Notes under the pieces: model-generated | Told to the model about the DNA's origin: nothing | What the model saw: only the letters and a program-made list of their open reading frames with translations | Database searches by the model: none | Part shown: positions 7,068-14,073 of the stretch, piece by piece | Numbering within the stretch: the first letter of the stretch is position 1 | Layout: each line of letters begins with the position of its first letter | DNA from: an uncultured Granulicatella sp. | GTDB lineage: Bacteria; Bacillota; Bacilli; Lactobacillales; Aerococcaceae | Assembly (NCBI GenBank): GCA_900551535.1 | Contig: URWJ01000015.1 | Coordinates: 1-18,631 of the forward strand | Direction: 5' to 3' | Length of the DNA: 18,631 nt | Made by a program: the position numbers and the translations under genes

Positions 7068-7229
7068 ATGCGATGAGGCGACACGCAGTACATTAGAGAC
7101 TGCGAGTTATGTGGAACAGGAGTGCTTTGGCACACTACCGGATGTAGCTGTTTGTAGTTCGTGATGTGAACACGACCTACTCATCTGAAAAGATGCCACG
7201 CTAAGACTAGGAGTTCCTAGTCTTTTTTT
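7068..7229 (+). ncRNA. Structured small RNA of unrecognised family
   Basis: About 162 nt bounded by a strong promoter and a strong terminator, with no coding potential seen. Visible helices are: GATGAG (7072-7077) with CTCATC (7180-7185) as a possible closing stem; CGCAGT (7084-7089) with ACTGCG (7099-7104); AGTTATGT (7105-7112) with ATGTAGCT (7142-7149) enclosing GTGC-TTTG-GCAC (7122-7133); and GTAGTTCGTG (7154-7163) with CACGACCTAC (7171-7180), one mismatch. CATCT-GAAA-AGATG (7182-7195) competes with the closing stem. The next gene has its own -10 element after the terminator, so this looks like a free RNA rather than an attenuator. It lacks the signatures I know for SRP RNA, tmRNA, RNase P, T-box and lysine or SAM riboswitches. 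A 6S-like role cannot be excluded. Confidence 0.62.
7203..7229 (+). terminator. Terminator of the small RNA
   Basis: AAGACTAGG and CCTAGTCTT form a nine-bp perfect stem with an AGTT loop, ending in seven T residues. Confidence 0.9.
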
Positions 7230-7241
7230 ATAGTGAAATTA

Positions 7242-7250
7242 TGATACAAT
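7242..7250 (+). promoter_or_regulatory. Extended -10 promoter of the zinc-ribbon membrane protein gene
   Basis: TGATACAAT is an extended -10 (TG, one base, TACAAT) just after the small-RNA terminator. No good -35 box is seen. The predicted leader is about 32 nt. Confidence 0.5.
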
Positions 7251-7288
7251 AGCAATGAAAATTATTAGACATAGAAAGAGGAAGATTC

Positions 7289-8158
7289 ATGAAACAATGT
7301 CCATTCTGTCATGAGATGATTGACGAACAAGAAACACTCTGCCCTTACTGTGGAACAGTGCAAGACGAACTCTCACAACCGGTGTCGATTGAACCAAACG
7401 AAGGTGTTCAAACCGACCTTTTAGACGAAAATAACGAACCTACTCCATCGTTTACAACGAAAGTAGAAACAAGTATCCCAGAAGAAGACAATAACCGTAG
7501 CTCACAAGAAAACCGTGTGAAGAATAATCGCCTAGCCTATGCTGGTGCATGGAATAAATTCAAACGCTTCTTCACATTTTTTGGAGAACGTTTAGTCCAA
7601 CCGACAAACCACTATTCACGTAAGCGTCAATATAGCCGTACTTACGGATACGCCTTAATTATTTTGGCAACAGTGATGTCTGCATTCGTGACAACTCACT
7701 TAATTCATTCACTGATTGGTCAATATCAATTATTCGCCGACATTTCAATCTTACCTAGCTTAACAAGCACACCAAACTACATTTGGATGTTCATTCGCTT
7801 CATCCTCTTCTACGCGGTGTTCTACCTTGGGTTCCCAAGCGTATCGTATGGATTGAAACATGTCTTCCAAAAACGTCAACACGTATTTAACTACTGGTTG
7901 ACACAATACGAAGGTATGAACGTTTTAGCCATTGTCTTACTTGCCGTTGCAACAGTCATGACCTTCATCAGTCCAGTATGGTTATTCGTTGGAATCTTGA
8001 TTGTATTCTTCGCGCATATCCTACTCTACATCGTGACATTTACGTCTTCGATGTTTAAGAGCGCCACAGAATCAACTATCGATCCAATTTACTTATCACT
8101 CATTGGTTTAGTCGTACAACTGATTATCACAATTAGCTTACTCTTAATCTTATTCTAA
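7289..8158 (+). CDS. Zinc-ribbon domain multi-pass membrane protein
   Basis: The 289-residue protein starts with a compact zinc ribbon made of two CxxC knuckles (C4, C7 and C18, C21). A polar, acidic linker of about 60 residues and a basic stretch (about 80-118) follow. Five hydrophobic segments are then seen, near residues 121-143, 165-185, 211-228, 231-251 and 267-288. The ribbon is expected in the cytoplasm and the rest in the membrane. Similar zinc-ribbon membrane proteins occur in Lactobacillales without an established function, and I do not assign one. The ATG follows AGAGGAAG at good spacing. The gene is monocistronic, between an extended -10 promoter and a strong terminator. Codon and base use match the neighbours. 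Confidence 0.8.
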   Translation: MKQCPFCHEMIDEQETLCPYCGTVQDELSQPVSIEPNEGVQTDLLDENNEPTPSFTTKVETSIPEEDNNRSSQENRVKNNRLAYAGAWNKFKRFFTFFGERLVQPTNHYSRKRQYSRTYGYALIILATVMSAFVTTHLIHSLIGQYQLFADISILPSLTSTPNYIWMFIRFILFYAVFYLGFPSVSYGLKHVFQKRQHVFNYWLTQYEGMNVLAIVLLAVATVMTFISPVWLFVGILIVFFAHILLYIVTFTSSMFKSATESTIDPIYLSLIGLVVQLIITISLLLILF

Positions 8159-8169
8159 AATGCAAAGAG

Positions 8170-8201
8170 AAAACCCTGACCAGCGATGGTCAGGGTTATT
8201 T
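8170..8201 (+). terminator. Terminator of the zinc-ribbon gene, left copy of a direct repeat
   Basis: AACCCTGACC and GGTCAGGGTT form a perfect ten-bp stem with a six-base loop, followed by ATTTATTT. The 32-base unit recurs at 9015-9046 with three substitutions, on the other side of the AT-rich gene. Confidence 0.85.
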
Positions 8202-8226
8202 ATTTCTAAAATTTTATTTGAAAGAA

Positions 8227-8838
8227 TTATTCTGAGAATTCTACAGTTACCTTTGCTTCAGAATCCATTGATGAAAATAATGTTTTATAATAATTGATTG
8301 CAGATTCTTTAATTTCACTCTTAAATTTATCTAAATACTCTGCTTGTTTATCACTAGAAAGTTGGTTAGTGACCAATTTCCCAGTATCAACATCTTCTGT
8401 AGTTCCACTTAACAACTCTCCATGATTATCATACAAATTGTAAGGATTATCTTTTGAAAGTTCAACACCAATTACTTCAAATTTTGGAACGATAACCTTA
8501 TATTCTTTTTCGCCTATTTGTTCAACCTTTACACTACTTTTAATTCCAAATTTAGCTGTATAATTTAAAATCACTAATGCTGTTTTTCTAGAGAACGGCA
8601 CATCAAACCCAAAAACTTGGGTTGTTTTTGTTTCAGTAATAATTTCATTAACTCCTGCATTCAAAAATACAACTTCATTCACTTTTTCAATACTTTCGAT
8701 ATTAATTGACGTTTTGATTTCTGATTTTTGTTCCTTAGGTAAGAAAAATAGCACTCCAATAGCCATAATAGCTATTAATACCACATTCAATAGAACACTA
8801 AACTTATTAAATTTCTTCTTTATATTTGTACTTCTCAA
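8227..8838 (-). CDS. Membrane-anchored DUF4230-like protein, probable TTG start
   Basis: A 203-residue protein with a short basic N terminus, one membrane anchor (about residues 13-33) and an extracytoplasmic part rich in beta-type sequence. The pattern NEIITETKTTQVFG, a central hydrophobic strand and VPKFEVIGVEL resemble the DUF4230 family, whose function is unknown; this assignment is tentative. The start is set at TTG (8838) because GGAGGT lies exactly seven bases before it. The in-frame ATG at 8895 coincides with the predicted transcription start, and the ATG at 8853 overlaps the binding site itself. Base composition is unusual: four 60-base lines inside the gene hold only 12-18 G+C, against 22-27 in adjacent genes. 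Together with the duplicated flanking terminator this suggests later insertion. Confidence 0.72.
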   Translation of the reverse strand: MRSTNIKKKFNKFSVLLNVVLIAIMAIGVLFFLPKEQKSEIKTSINIESIEKVNEVVFLNAGVNEIITETKTTQVFGFDVPFSRKTALVILNYTAKFGIKSSVKVEQIGEKEYKVIVPKFEVIGVELSKDNPYNLYDNHGELLSGTTEDVDTGKLVTNQLSSDKQAEYLDKFKSEIKESAINYYKTLFSSMDSEAKVTVEFSE

Positions 8839-8901
8839 TTTACATACCTCCATTATATTTTGCTTTTCTAAAAGAAACTTCTCTTTTAATAGCATATGTA
8901 A

Positions 8902-8930
8902 ATTTTACACACTCTAAAAATAACAGTCAA
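8902..8930 (-). promoter_or_regulatory. Promoter of the DUF4230-like gene
   Basis: TTGACT and TAAAAT are separated by exactly 17 bases on the minus strand. The predicted start at about 8895 leaves a leader of about 57 nt before the TTG codon. Confidence 0.7.
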
Positions 8931-9014
8931 CAGAATATATCTTATCGTCTAAAAATATTATATCCCAAAAAATGTAAAATAAATTTGTTGTATCTTATTC
9001 TAAATTAGAAACAC

Positions 9015-9046
9015 AAAACCCTGACCAGCAACGGCCAGGGTTATTT
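9015..9046 (-). terminator. Terminator of the small membrane protein gene, right copy of a direct repeat
   Basis: Read on the minus strand, AACCCTGGCC and GGTCAGGGTT pair over ten positions with one G-U pair, followed by TTTTGTGTTT. In plus-strand RNA the same position would be an A-C mismatch, so it now works best for the minus-strand gene. It matches 8170-8201 at 29 of 32 bases. Confidence 0.75.
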
Positions 9047-9051
9047 TTTAA

Positions 9052-9363
9052 CTATTTTTTGAACAGCAATCCAATGAGTTGTCCTATGAGACTGACAACT
9101 GCATACATCAGAATATAAATGGCCGCAGAGTCATTTAGTAAAAAGAGATTCGGAATCCATAAGAGACCTATCACAATCGGGAAATACCAATAATATCCAA
9201 ACTTTACCGAAAACAGCATCGAAACCACAAAGACGATGACCGGAATTCCAATCAATAGTAAGAACATTGCACTTCCTGTATCTTGAATCAGAAATACAGG
9301 AATTAAATAATAGAGTAAAGCAACAACAACGTACACCAGTAACTGTCTATACTTGGATGCCAT
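9052..9363 (-). CDS. Small four-helix membrane protein of unknown function
   Basis: The 103-residue protein is almost entirely hydrophobic, with four likely membrane segments near residues 7-26, 31-52, 56-76 and 79-100 and a basic KYR near the start. I do not recognise the family. It may be a small accessory membrane protein, but nothing in the sequence shows a partner. Two adjacent ATG codons follow GGAGGGG; the second (9363) has the better spacing of five bases. A longer reading frame from 9417 would run through the promoter. It is monocistronic: an extended -10 lies upstream and the right copy of the duplicated terminator follows the stop within six bases. Confidence 0.7.
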   Translation of the reverse strand: MASKYRQLLVYVVVALLYYLIPVFLIQDTGSAMFLLLIGIPVIVFVVSMLFSVKFGYYWYFPIVIGLLWIPNLFLLNDSAAIYILMYAVVSLIGQLIGLLFKK

Positions 9364-9400
9364 CATGACCCCTCCTCTATTGATTCTATTTTCTATCCCC

Positions 9401-9409
9401 AGTATACCA
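9401..9409 (-). promoter_or_regulatory. Extended -10 promoter of the small membrane protein gene
   Basis: TGGTATACT on the minus strand is a TG-extended -10 box. The -35 region is poor. The expected leader is about 30 nt. Confidence 0.5.
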
Positions 9410-9444
9410 TATCCCATTTAAAATCGAGTGCTATGTTGAGCACT

Positions 9445-9474
9445 AAAAAAGCATGAAACAAATTTGTCCCATGC
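9445..9474 (-). terminator. Terminator of the DUF1002 gene
   Basis: GCATGGGACAAA and TTTGTTTCATGC form a 12-bp stem on the minus strand with two G-U pairs, and a run of six T residues follows. A second, smaller hairpin (AGTGCT with AGCACT, 9427-9444) comes directly after the T run. Confidence 0.8.
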
Positions 9475-9488
9475 TTATGACTTACTCT

Positions 9489-10439
9489 TTAGTTTTGTGA
9501 GAAGAGATTTTTGATGGCATCAAAAATCGATTGGAAGAATTGGGCGATTTTATCGAGCCATCCTTCGTTTTTGGCTTGTTCGACTAAGCTGTTAATCTTT
9601 TCGCTAACTGATTTTGACAAGCTATTTAATTGCTCTAATACTTGTTTGGAATCAATCGCACTTGTGTTTTGATAGTTTTGCGCAAAAGCGACTAGTGCAT
9701 TAATTTGGTCTTGGGAAATCACATTTTGTAATGAGTTGTTCTTCAAAGCATCGTTAATAATGCGTTCGATATCTTCTTTTGTCGCTAATTGTCCTTGCTT
9801 TTGTTTAAGTTCCGCAAGTTCTTTCTTGATTTCAATCATCGCTTTATCGAGTTTTGAAGAATCGAAACCTTTAGCGTTCGCATTTTCTTGCGCGATTTTA
9901 TTCGTTACTTCTAACTCTTGTTGCGCGACTTCAGTACGTTTGGCATCCAGTTGTACTCCGTTGGCTTCAAAGGCTTTATACACCCCTGTTAAGGCGGATT
10001 CACCGGTTACTTTCGATACGGCTGCAACTTCGATTTCGGCATCCGTTACACCTGCCGTAATCGCCGCATTGGCATATTGCTCGGCAGTGACCAGTGTGAT
10101 GTTTTCAGGCGTCTTGATTTTCACCTTTACACCTGTGCCTTTATCCGTCTTTTGAACCATCACAGATGAAATCATGACAGACGTATTCCCGTCACCACTT
10201 CCAAGATATTTGATTAAATCTTGTCCAGTAGCCGTTTCGGTTAATACGGTGTTTGAATCTTTAATGCCTAATAATTCTGATGTTTGTTTTATTTGCGCTT
10301 CACTGAGTCCACCACCATAGACCACGGTTGGTTTTCCCCATTTTTCATTGACTGTCGTTGTATCGATGGCATATGCATTCTTCATGGATAATCCCATCAA
10401 AGCAAGAACAATTGCGGTTGCTTTCATCCATTTCTTCAT
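9489..10439 (-). CDS. Secreted DUF1002 protein (YpuA-like)
   Basis: The 316-residue protein begins with a clear Sec signal peptide: basic MKKWMK, a hydrophobic core, and likely cleavage after AYA at residue 24. The mature N-terminal part contains the DUF1002 hallmarks YGGGLSEAQIKQTSELLGI and a TGVKVKIKTPENIT strand, followed by ITAGVTDAEIEVAAVSKVTGESALTG. Residues of about 170-235 are charged and helical, likely a coiled coil. The C terminus ends in amphipathic helices with Phe and Ile repeats. Homologues such as B. subtilis YpuA have no established function. With no LPxTG or lipobox it is probably released or loosely surface-bound. The ATG has AGGAGG at seven bases. It is a single-gene unit. 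Confidence 0.88.
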   Translation of the reverse strand: MKKWMKATAIVLALMGLSMKNAYAIDTTTVNEKWGKPTVVYGGGLSEAQIKQTSELLGIKDSNTVLTETATGQDLIKYLGSGDGNTSVMISSVMVQKTDKGTGVKVKIKTPENITLVTAEQYANAAITAGVTDAEIEVAAVSKVTGESALTGVYKAFEANGVQLDAKRTEVAQQELEVTNKIAQENANAKGFDSSKLDKAMIEIKKELAELKQKQGQLATKEDIERIINDALKNNSLQNVISQDQINALVAFAQNYQNTSAIDSKQVLEQLNSLSKSVSEKINSLVEQAKNEGWLDKIAQFFQSIFDAIKNLFSQN

Positions 10440-10486
10440 GAATGAACCTCCTTTGTTTTAAATCGTAACTTACTCGTTACACCTAT

Positions 10487-10492
10487 AGTATA
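10487..10492 (-). promoter_or_regulatory. Possible -10 box of the DUF1002 gene
   Basis: TATACT on the minus strand lies immediately after the tail of the trkH terminator. No convincing -35 box is present. The expected leader is about 40 nt. Confidence 0.35.
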
Positions 10493-10537
10493 CAAAAAGA
10501 ACTTTAAGAAAAAAATGTACTTTCCTTAAAGTTCTTT
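10493..10537 (-). terminator. Terminator of the trkA-trkH operon
   Basis: AAAGAACTTTAAG and CTTAAAGTTCTTT are perfectly complementary over 13 bp, with a 16-base loop and a T-rich tail on the minus strand. It lies about 22 bases beyond the trkH stop. Confidence 0.75.
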
Positions 10538-10558
10538 ATTTATTTGTTTAAGAAATGG

Positions 10559-12022
10559 TTAACGTCGACGTGCAAATGCCTTCATTGTTGTTGGTGAGAA
10601 AAGCATGATGATTGGATAAATTTCCAAACGTCCTGCAATCATCCCAATCGCAAGTACAAAAGTATTGAAATCAGAATACATTGAGAAGTTGCTTGTAGGT
10701 CCTACTTGACCAAGCCCCGGCCCGATGTTGTTAAAGGTTGCGGCCACACTTGAGAAGGCTGTTGTAAAATCGCCTGCTTCAAATGACACACATAGTAATA
10801 ACACAAGGAAGAACAGTACATACACGATTAGGTAGTTGGCAATACTCTTCTCCATCTTATTATCGATTGGTTTTCCATTCATCGTTGGAACAAACACACG
10901 ACGCGGTTGACCCATGCGTTTTAATTCGGCAATGGCACTCTTGAAGTACACGATAACACGAGAGACTTTAATCCCCCCGGCTGTTGACCCTGCACATCCC
11001 CCGATAAACATCAGTAGTAAAAGAAGCACATGTGGGAACAATCCCCAGAGTCCAAAGTCGACCGTTGAATAACCGGTTGTCGTAATAATCGACGATACCG
11101 TGAAGAACACACTACGAATTGGAACGCCTAAAGCCGATTGCGTAATCGATAATACGGTGAAAATAATCATCGTAAAGCCAAGGACGATTCCAACATAGGT
11201 ACGCATTTCTTCGTCTTTAATCACGTCTTTCACAGCGCCTAGAAGAATGAAGTAATATAAGTTAAAGTTGATCCCAAAAAGCATCATCCCTACCCCGATA
11301 ATCCATTCCACGGCTGCTGCGTTAGCGTAAATACTAAATCCGGCATTATTAATCCCGAAACCACCTGTCCCTGCTGTACCAAACGATAGTAGCAAGGCAT
11401 CAAAGAGTGGCACTTGGAAGACGACTAAGATAATCGTCAATACGGCTGTCATCGCTAAATAAATCATATATAAGATTTGTGCCGTATGGGCTAATTTCGA
11501 TACGAGTTTTCCAAACACAGGACCTGGAACTTCCGCACGCATTAGCTGCACGGATTCAGAACCATGACTTGGAAGAATCGCAAGTGCGAATACCAGTACC
11601 CCCATCCCACCGACTAAGTGAGTGAAGCTTCTCCAAAATAATGAAGAATGTGCGAGCACGGATAGGTCTGGAATAATACTTGAACCGGTCGTCGTTAATC
11701 CACTTGCCGTTTCAAAGAAGGCATCCACTACATTTGGGATTTCTCCTGTGAAGACAAATGGCAACCCACCAAAGAACGATAGTAAAATCCAGCTTAAGGC
11801 TACGGTTACGACCCCATCACGCGCCATGATTTTTAGCGGCTCTGGCTTTTTAAAGCTTAAGAGAAGCCCAATCACAAGCAGTAACAGAATCGTTCCGGCA
11901 TAAGCCAGTTTTTGAGTCAATGACTCTTGATAAATAAAGCTAACAATCAGTGGTAAGGCTAAGAGTGCCGCTTCAACTTGAAGCATTTTTCCCACGAAAT
12001 AGCGAACTGTTTTGATATTCAT
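10559..12022 (-). CDS. trkH: TrkH-family potassium uptake protein
   Basis: A 487-residue membrane protein of TrkH length (E. coli 483). Four pore-loop motifs are present in order: TASGLTTTGSS, SFGTAGTGGFGIN, VSSIITTTGYSTVD and VAATFNNIGPGLG. These line the K+ selectivity filter, each with the key glycine. The GGCAGSTAGGIKVSR stretch between the third and fourth repeats is also typical. It moves K+ across the membrane under control of TrkA, encoded ten bases upstream in the same operon. The ATG follows AGAGGTG. It is paralogous to ktrB at 3592-4971 but belongs to the longer TrkH branch, so the strain carries two separate K+ systems. Confidence 0.94.
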   Translation of the reverse strand: MNIKTVRYFVGKMLQVEAALLALPLIVSFIYQESLTQKLAYAGTILLLLVIGLLLSFKKPEPLKIMARDGVVTVALSWILLSFFGGLPFVFTGEIPNVVDAFFETASGLTTTGSSIIPDLSVLAHSSLFWRSFTHLVGGMGVLVFALAILPSHGSESVQLMRAEVPGPVFGKLVSKLAHTAQILYMIYLAMTAVLTIILVVFQVPLFDALLLSFGTAGTGGFGINNAGFSIYANAAAVEWIIGVGMMLFGINFNLYYFILLGAVKDVIKDEEMRTYVGIVLGFTMIIFTVLSITQSALGVPIRSVFFTVSSIITTTGYSTVDFGLWGLFPHVLLLLLMFIGGCAGSTAGGIKVSRVIVYFKSAIAELKRMGQPRRVFVPTMNGKPIDNKMEKSIANYLIVYVLFFLVLLLCVSFEAGDFTTAFSSVAATFNNIGPGLGQVGPTSNFSMYSDFNTFVLAIGMIAGRLEIYPIIMLFSPTTMKAFARRR

Positions 12023-12032
12023 TCAGACACCT

Positions 12033-13385
12033 CTATTCCAAAATGTCGTTAATGTCATCAAAGTCTTTTTCCGTTGTAACGACGATTACTTTATCAAATG
12101 GTTCAATCGTATCACTACCGGCTGGATAAATGAGTTTTTCTCCACGAACGATAAACGCAATCAAGAGGTTTGATTTTGTCTTCAATTCTGATAAAGGAAT
12201 GCCGCAAATCGCACTATTCTTTTGAACGCGGAATTGCAACGCTTCAACTTGGTTATCCGCTAAACGGTATAACGCTTCGACATTAGATCCTTGTGTATTC
12301 GAACGTGAACGCACGAATTGGATAATTTCGTTGGCAACGATACGTTTTGGCGTTACAACAGATTGATTATCAAAGCCTTTAAACACTTTAAGAAGCGCTG
12401 GACGGCTCATTTTTGTAATAATCTTTTGGACACCTTGTTGTTTTGCATACGCTGAAAGGATTAAGTTTTCTTCGTCAATCCCTGTCATCGATACGAACAC
12501 GTCGTACTCTGTAATGCGTTGCTCTTCTAATACATCATGGTCCGTACCATCGGCATGAATCACGGTTGTATGTGGGAACGCGTAGCTTAAAGTTTCACAG
12601 CGTTCTTCGTTCACTTCTATCACTTTTGTGTTAATTTTTGTTTGCTTCAACATATTGAGTAAGTAATAAGTGATACGTCCACCACCGACAATCGTCGCAG
12701 AAGACACACTCTTCGTTTCTTGACCTGTTAATTTTAAGAAGTTACCAAGGTCTTGATACGCCCCTGTAATGAACACATGGTCGCCTTCCTCTAGCGTTGA
12801 ATCCCCATCTGGAATAAAGCTTTGGTCGTTACGATGAATCACACAGATTAAGATAGATTCAAAACGATTACGCACTTCTTTCAGCGTTAAACCGGCAAGT
12901 GCTGATCCTTCGTTGATTTCCAATTCAAGCAAGCTGACACGGTTTCCAACGAAATTTTCTACACTTAACGCAGAAGGATAATTAAAGTTATTCGCGATAT
13001 CACGAGCCGTTGAAAGCTCTGGGTTAATCAGTAATGAAATCCCTAGACTTTCACGAACGAGTTGTAATTGTTGTGAATACTCAGGATTACGCACACGCGC
13101 AACAGTGTATTCCGCCCCAATTTTCTTCGCAAGAATAGATGCAATAATATTAATTTCATCCATTTCCGTTACAGAAATAAAGATGTCACAGTTCTCCACT
13201 CCTGCTTCCACAAGAATGTCGTAGCTGGCACCATTTCCGCAAATCCCCATAATATCGAATTTATTTAATAGTCGATCGATTAAATCTTGGTTTTTATCAA
13301 TCAATACAATGTCATTTTCTTCTGTCGAGAGCTCCTGGCAAATTACTTCGCCGACTTTTCCCCCACCGACAACAACAATTTTCAT
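12033..13385 (-). CDS. trkA: TrkA, double RCK-domain regulatory subunit of Trk potassium uptake
   Basis: The 450-residue cytoplasmic protein is two RCK units in tandem, close to the E. coli TrkA length (458). The first unit starts with the NAD-binding loop GGGKVGE (residues 7-13) and an acidic beta-2 end (LIDKN). The second starts with VGGGRITYYL near residue 228 and ends beta-2 with VIEVNEE. Each is followed by a TrkA_C domain. It assembles on TrkH and gates K+ uptake according to NAD(H) or adenine nucleotide binding. The ATG has GGAGG eight bases before it, and a strong promoter precedes the gene. It is the first gene of the trkA-trkH operon. Confidence 0.95.
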   Translation of the reverse strand: MKIVVVGGGKVGEVICQELSTEENDIVLIDKNQDLIDRLLNKFDIMGICGNGASYDILVEAGVENCDIFISVTEMDEINIIASILAKKIGAEYTVARVRNPEYSQQLQLVRESLGISLLINPELSTARDIANNFNYPSALSVENFVGNRVSLLELEINEGSALAGLTLKEVRNRFESILICVIHRNDQSFIPDGDSTLEEGDHVFITGAYQDLGNFLKLTGQETKSVSSATIVGGGRITYYLLNMLKQTKINTKVIEVNEERCETLSYAFPHTTVIHADGTDHDVLEEQRITEYDVFVSMTGIDEENLILSAYAKQQGVQKIITKMSRPALLKVFKGFDNQSVVTPKRIVANEIIQFVRSRSNTQGSNVEALYRLADNQVEALQFRVQKNSAICGIPLSELKTKSNLLIAFIVRGEKLIYPAGSDTIEPFDKVIVVTTEKDFDDINDILE

Positions 13386-13422
13386 TTTGTTTCCTCCAGA
13401 TTGAAAAATCTTATACCTTCCT

Positions 13423-13451
13423 ATTTTACCTGTCTAGTGTGAAAAGGTCAA
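13423..13451 (-). promoter_or_regulatory. Promoter of trkA-trkH
   Basis: TTGACC and TAAAAT with a 17-base spacer on the minus strand. The leader to the trkA ATG is about 30 nt, too short for a riboswitch. Confidence 0.75.
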
Positions 13452-13482
13452 AGTTTATCTTGTTTTCTAAAGGGGCAAAGCA

Positions 13483-13491
13483 TGTTACACT
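13483..13491 (+). promoter_or_regulatory. Possible extended -10 promoter of the sprT-like gene
   Basis: TGTTACACT is an extended -10. The predicted start falls right at the ribosome binding site, so the true start may be further upstream and support is modest. Confidence 0.35.
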
Positions 13492-13508
13492 AAGGTTCGG
13501 AGGTCATT

Positions 13509-13943
13509 ATGAACGAACACGAATTACAACAATTAACCCAGGAGATTTCGCGAAGCTCTTTTCACCGCGAATTCACGCACAAAATTACGTATAACAGACG
13601 CCTACGTTCCAGCGGAGGTCGCTATCTGTTGAAAACGGGAAATATCGAGATTAATCCCCTTGTCGAACAAGAACTGGGGCTCGAAGCGCTCATCGGTGTC
13701 ATCAAACACGAACTCTGCCATTATCACTTGCATCAAACTGGTGGCGGCTATCGTCACAGAGATGCTGACTTTAAGCGCCTCCTTCATCAAGTAGGCGGAA
13801 GTCGCTTTGTCGAACGCATGAAGGAACCGAATTTCATTTACGAATGTACAGCGTGCCATCACCGCTACCCTAGAATGCGCAAGATGAACACGAATCGCTA
13901 TGTATGTGGAAAATGTCGTGGAAAATTAATCCTTTTAGATTGA
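13509..13943 (+). CDS. SprT-like zinc metalloprotease-fold protein
   Basis: The 144-residue protein has the SprT signature: HELCH at residues 67-71 (H67, E68, H71) within an IGVIKHELCHYHLH helix, and downstream a zinc ribbon with two CxxC pairs (C113, C116, C133, C136). This matches the short Firmicutes SprL/YdcK group. The family resembles the protease domain of eukaryotic Spartan, but in bacteria the substrate is unproven. The ATG follows GGAGG with five bases between. It diverges from trkA. There is no terminator between it and the tRNA gene 36 bases downstream, so some transcripts may run into the tRNA. The -35 box of the tRNA overlaps its stop codon. Confidence 0.88.
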   Translation: MNEHELQQLTQEISRSSFHREFTHKITYNRRLRSSGGRYLLKTGNIEINPLVEQELGLEALIGVIKHELCHYHLHQTGGGYRHRDADFKRLLHQVGGSRFVERMKEPNFIYECTACHHRYPRMRKMNTNRYVCGKCRGKLILLD

Positions 13944-13968
13944 AATTCCAGCAAACATTTGATAAACT
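13940..13968 (+). promoter_or_regulatory. Promoter of tRNA-Leu, overlapping the sprT-like stop codon
   Basis: TTGAAA and TAAACT are separated by 17 bases. The TGA stop of the preceding gene lies within the -35 hexamer. The predicted start is about five bases before the mature tRNA end. Confidence 0.62.
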
Positions 13969-13979
13969 GAAATAGTTCT

Positions 13980-14062
13980 GCGGTCGTGGCGGAATGGCAG
14001 ACGCGCTGTCTTGAGGGGGCAGTGGGTGTATACCTGTGCGGGTTCAAGTCCCGCCGGCCGCA
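13980..14062 (+). tRNA. tRNA-Leu, anticodon GAG
   Basis: The 83-base sequence folds into a class II cloverleaf. The acceptor stem is GCGGTCG with CGGCCGC (one G-U pair) and discriminator A. The D stem is GCG/CGC. The anticodon stem CTGTC/GGCAG encloses the loop TTGAGGG, so the anticodon is GAG (reads CUC and CUU). The variable arm is long, as expected for leucine. The T arm is GCGGG-TTCAAGT-CCCGC. The 3' CCA is not encoded and must be added after transcription. Confidence 0.95.
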
Positions 14063-14073
14063 TAAACAAAACG

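Noticed and set aside
7068..7229. Naming the small RNA as 6S RNA, SRP RNA or a lysine riboswitch
   Set aside because: GAGGCG near the 5' end and CGGATGTAGCTG superficially recall lysine-box and 4.5S RNA sequences, but the GGAAG/AGCAG core of SRP RNA, the lysine-box core and the long 6S rod with central bubble are not seen.
8714..9008. Two short plus-strand frames across the start of the AT-rich gene
   Set aside because: They cross the minus-strand promoter and coding start, lack ribosome binding sites, and reflect AT-rich sequence.
9736..10155. A 139-codon open frame on the plus strand within the DUF1002 gene
   Set aside because: Antisense to a clear secreted-protein gene; the Ser/Ala/Cys-rich translation is typical of a shadow frame.
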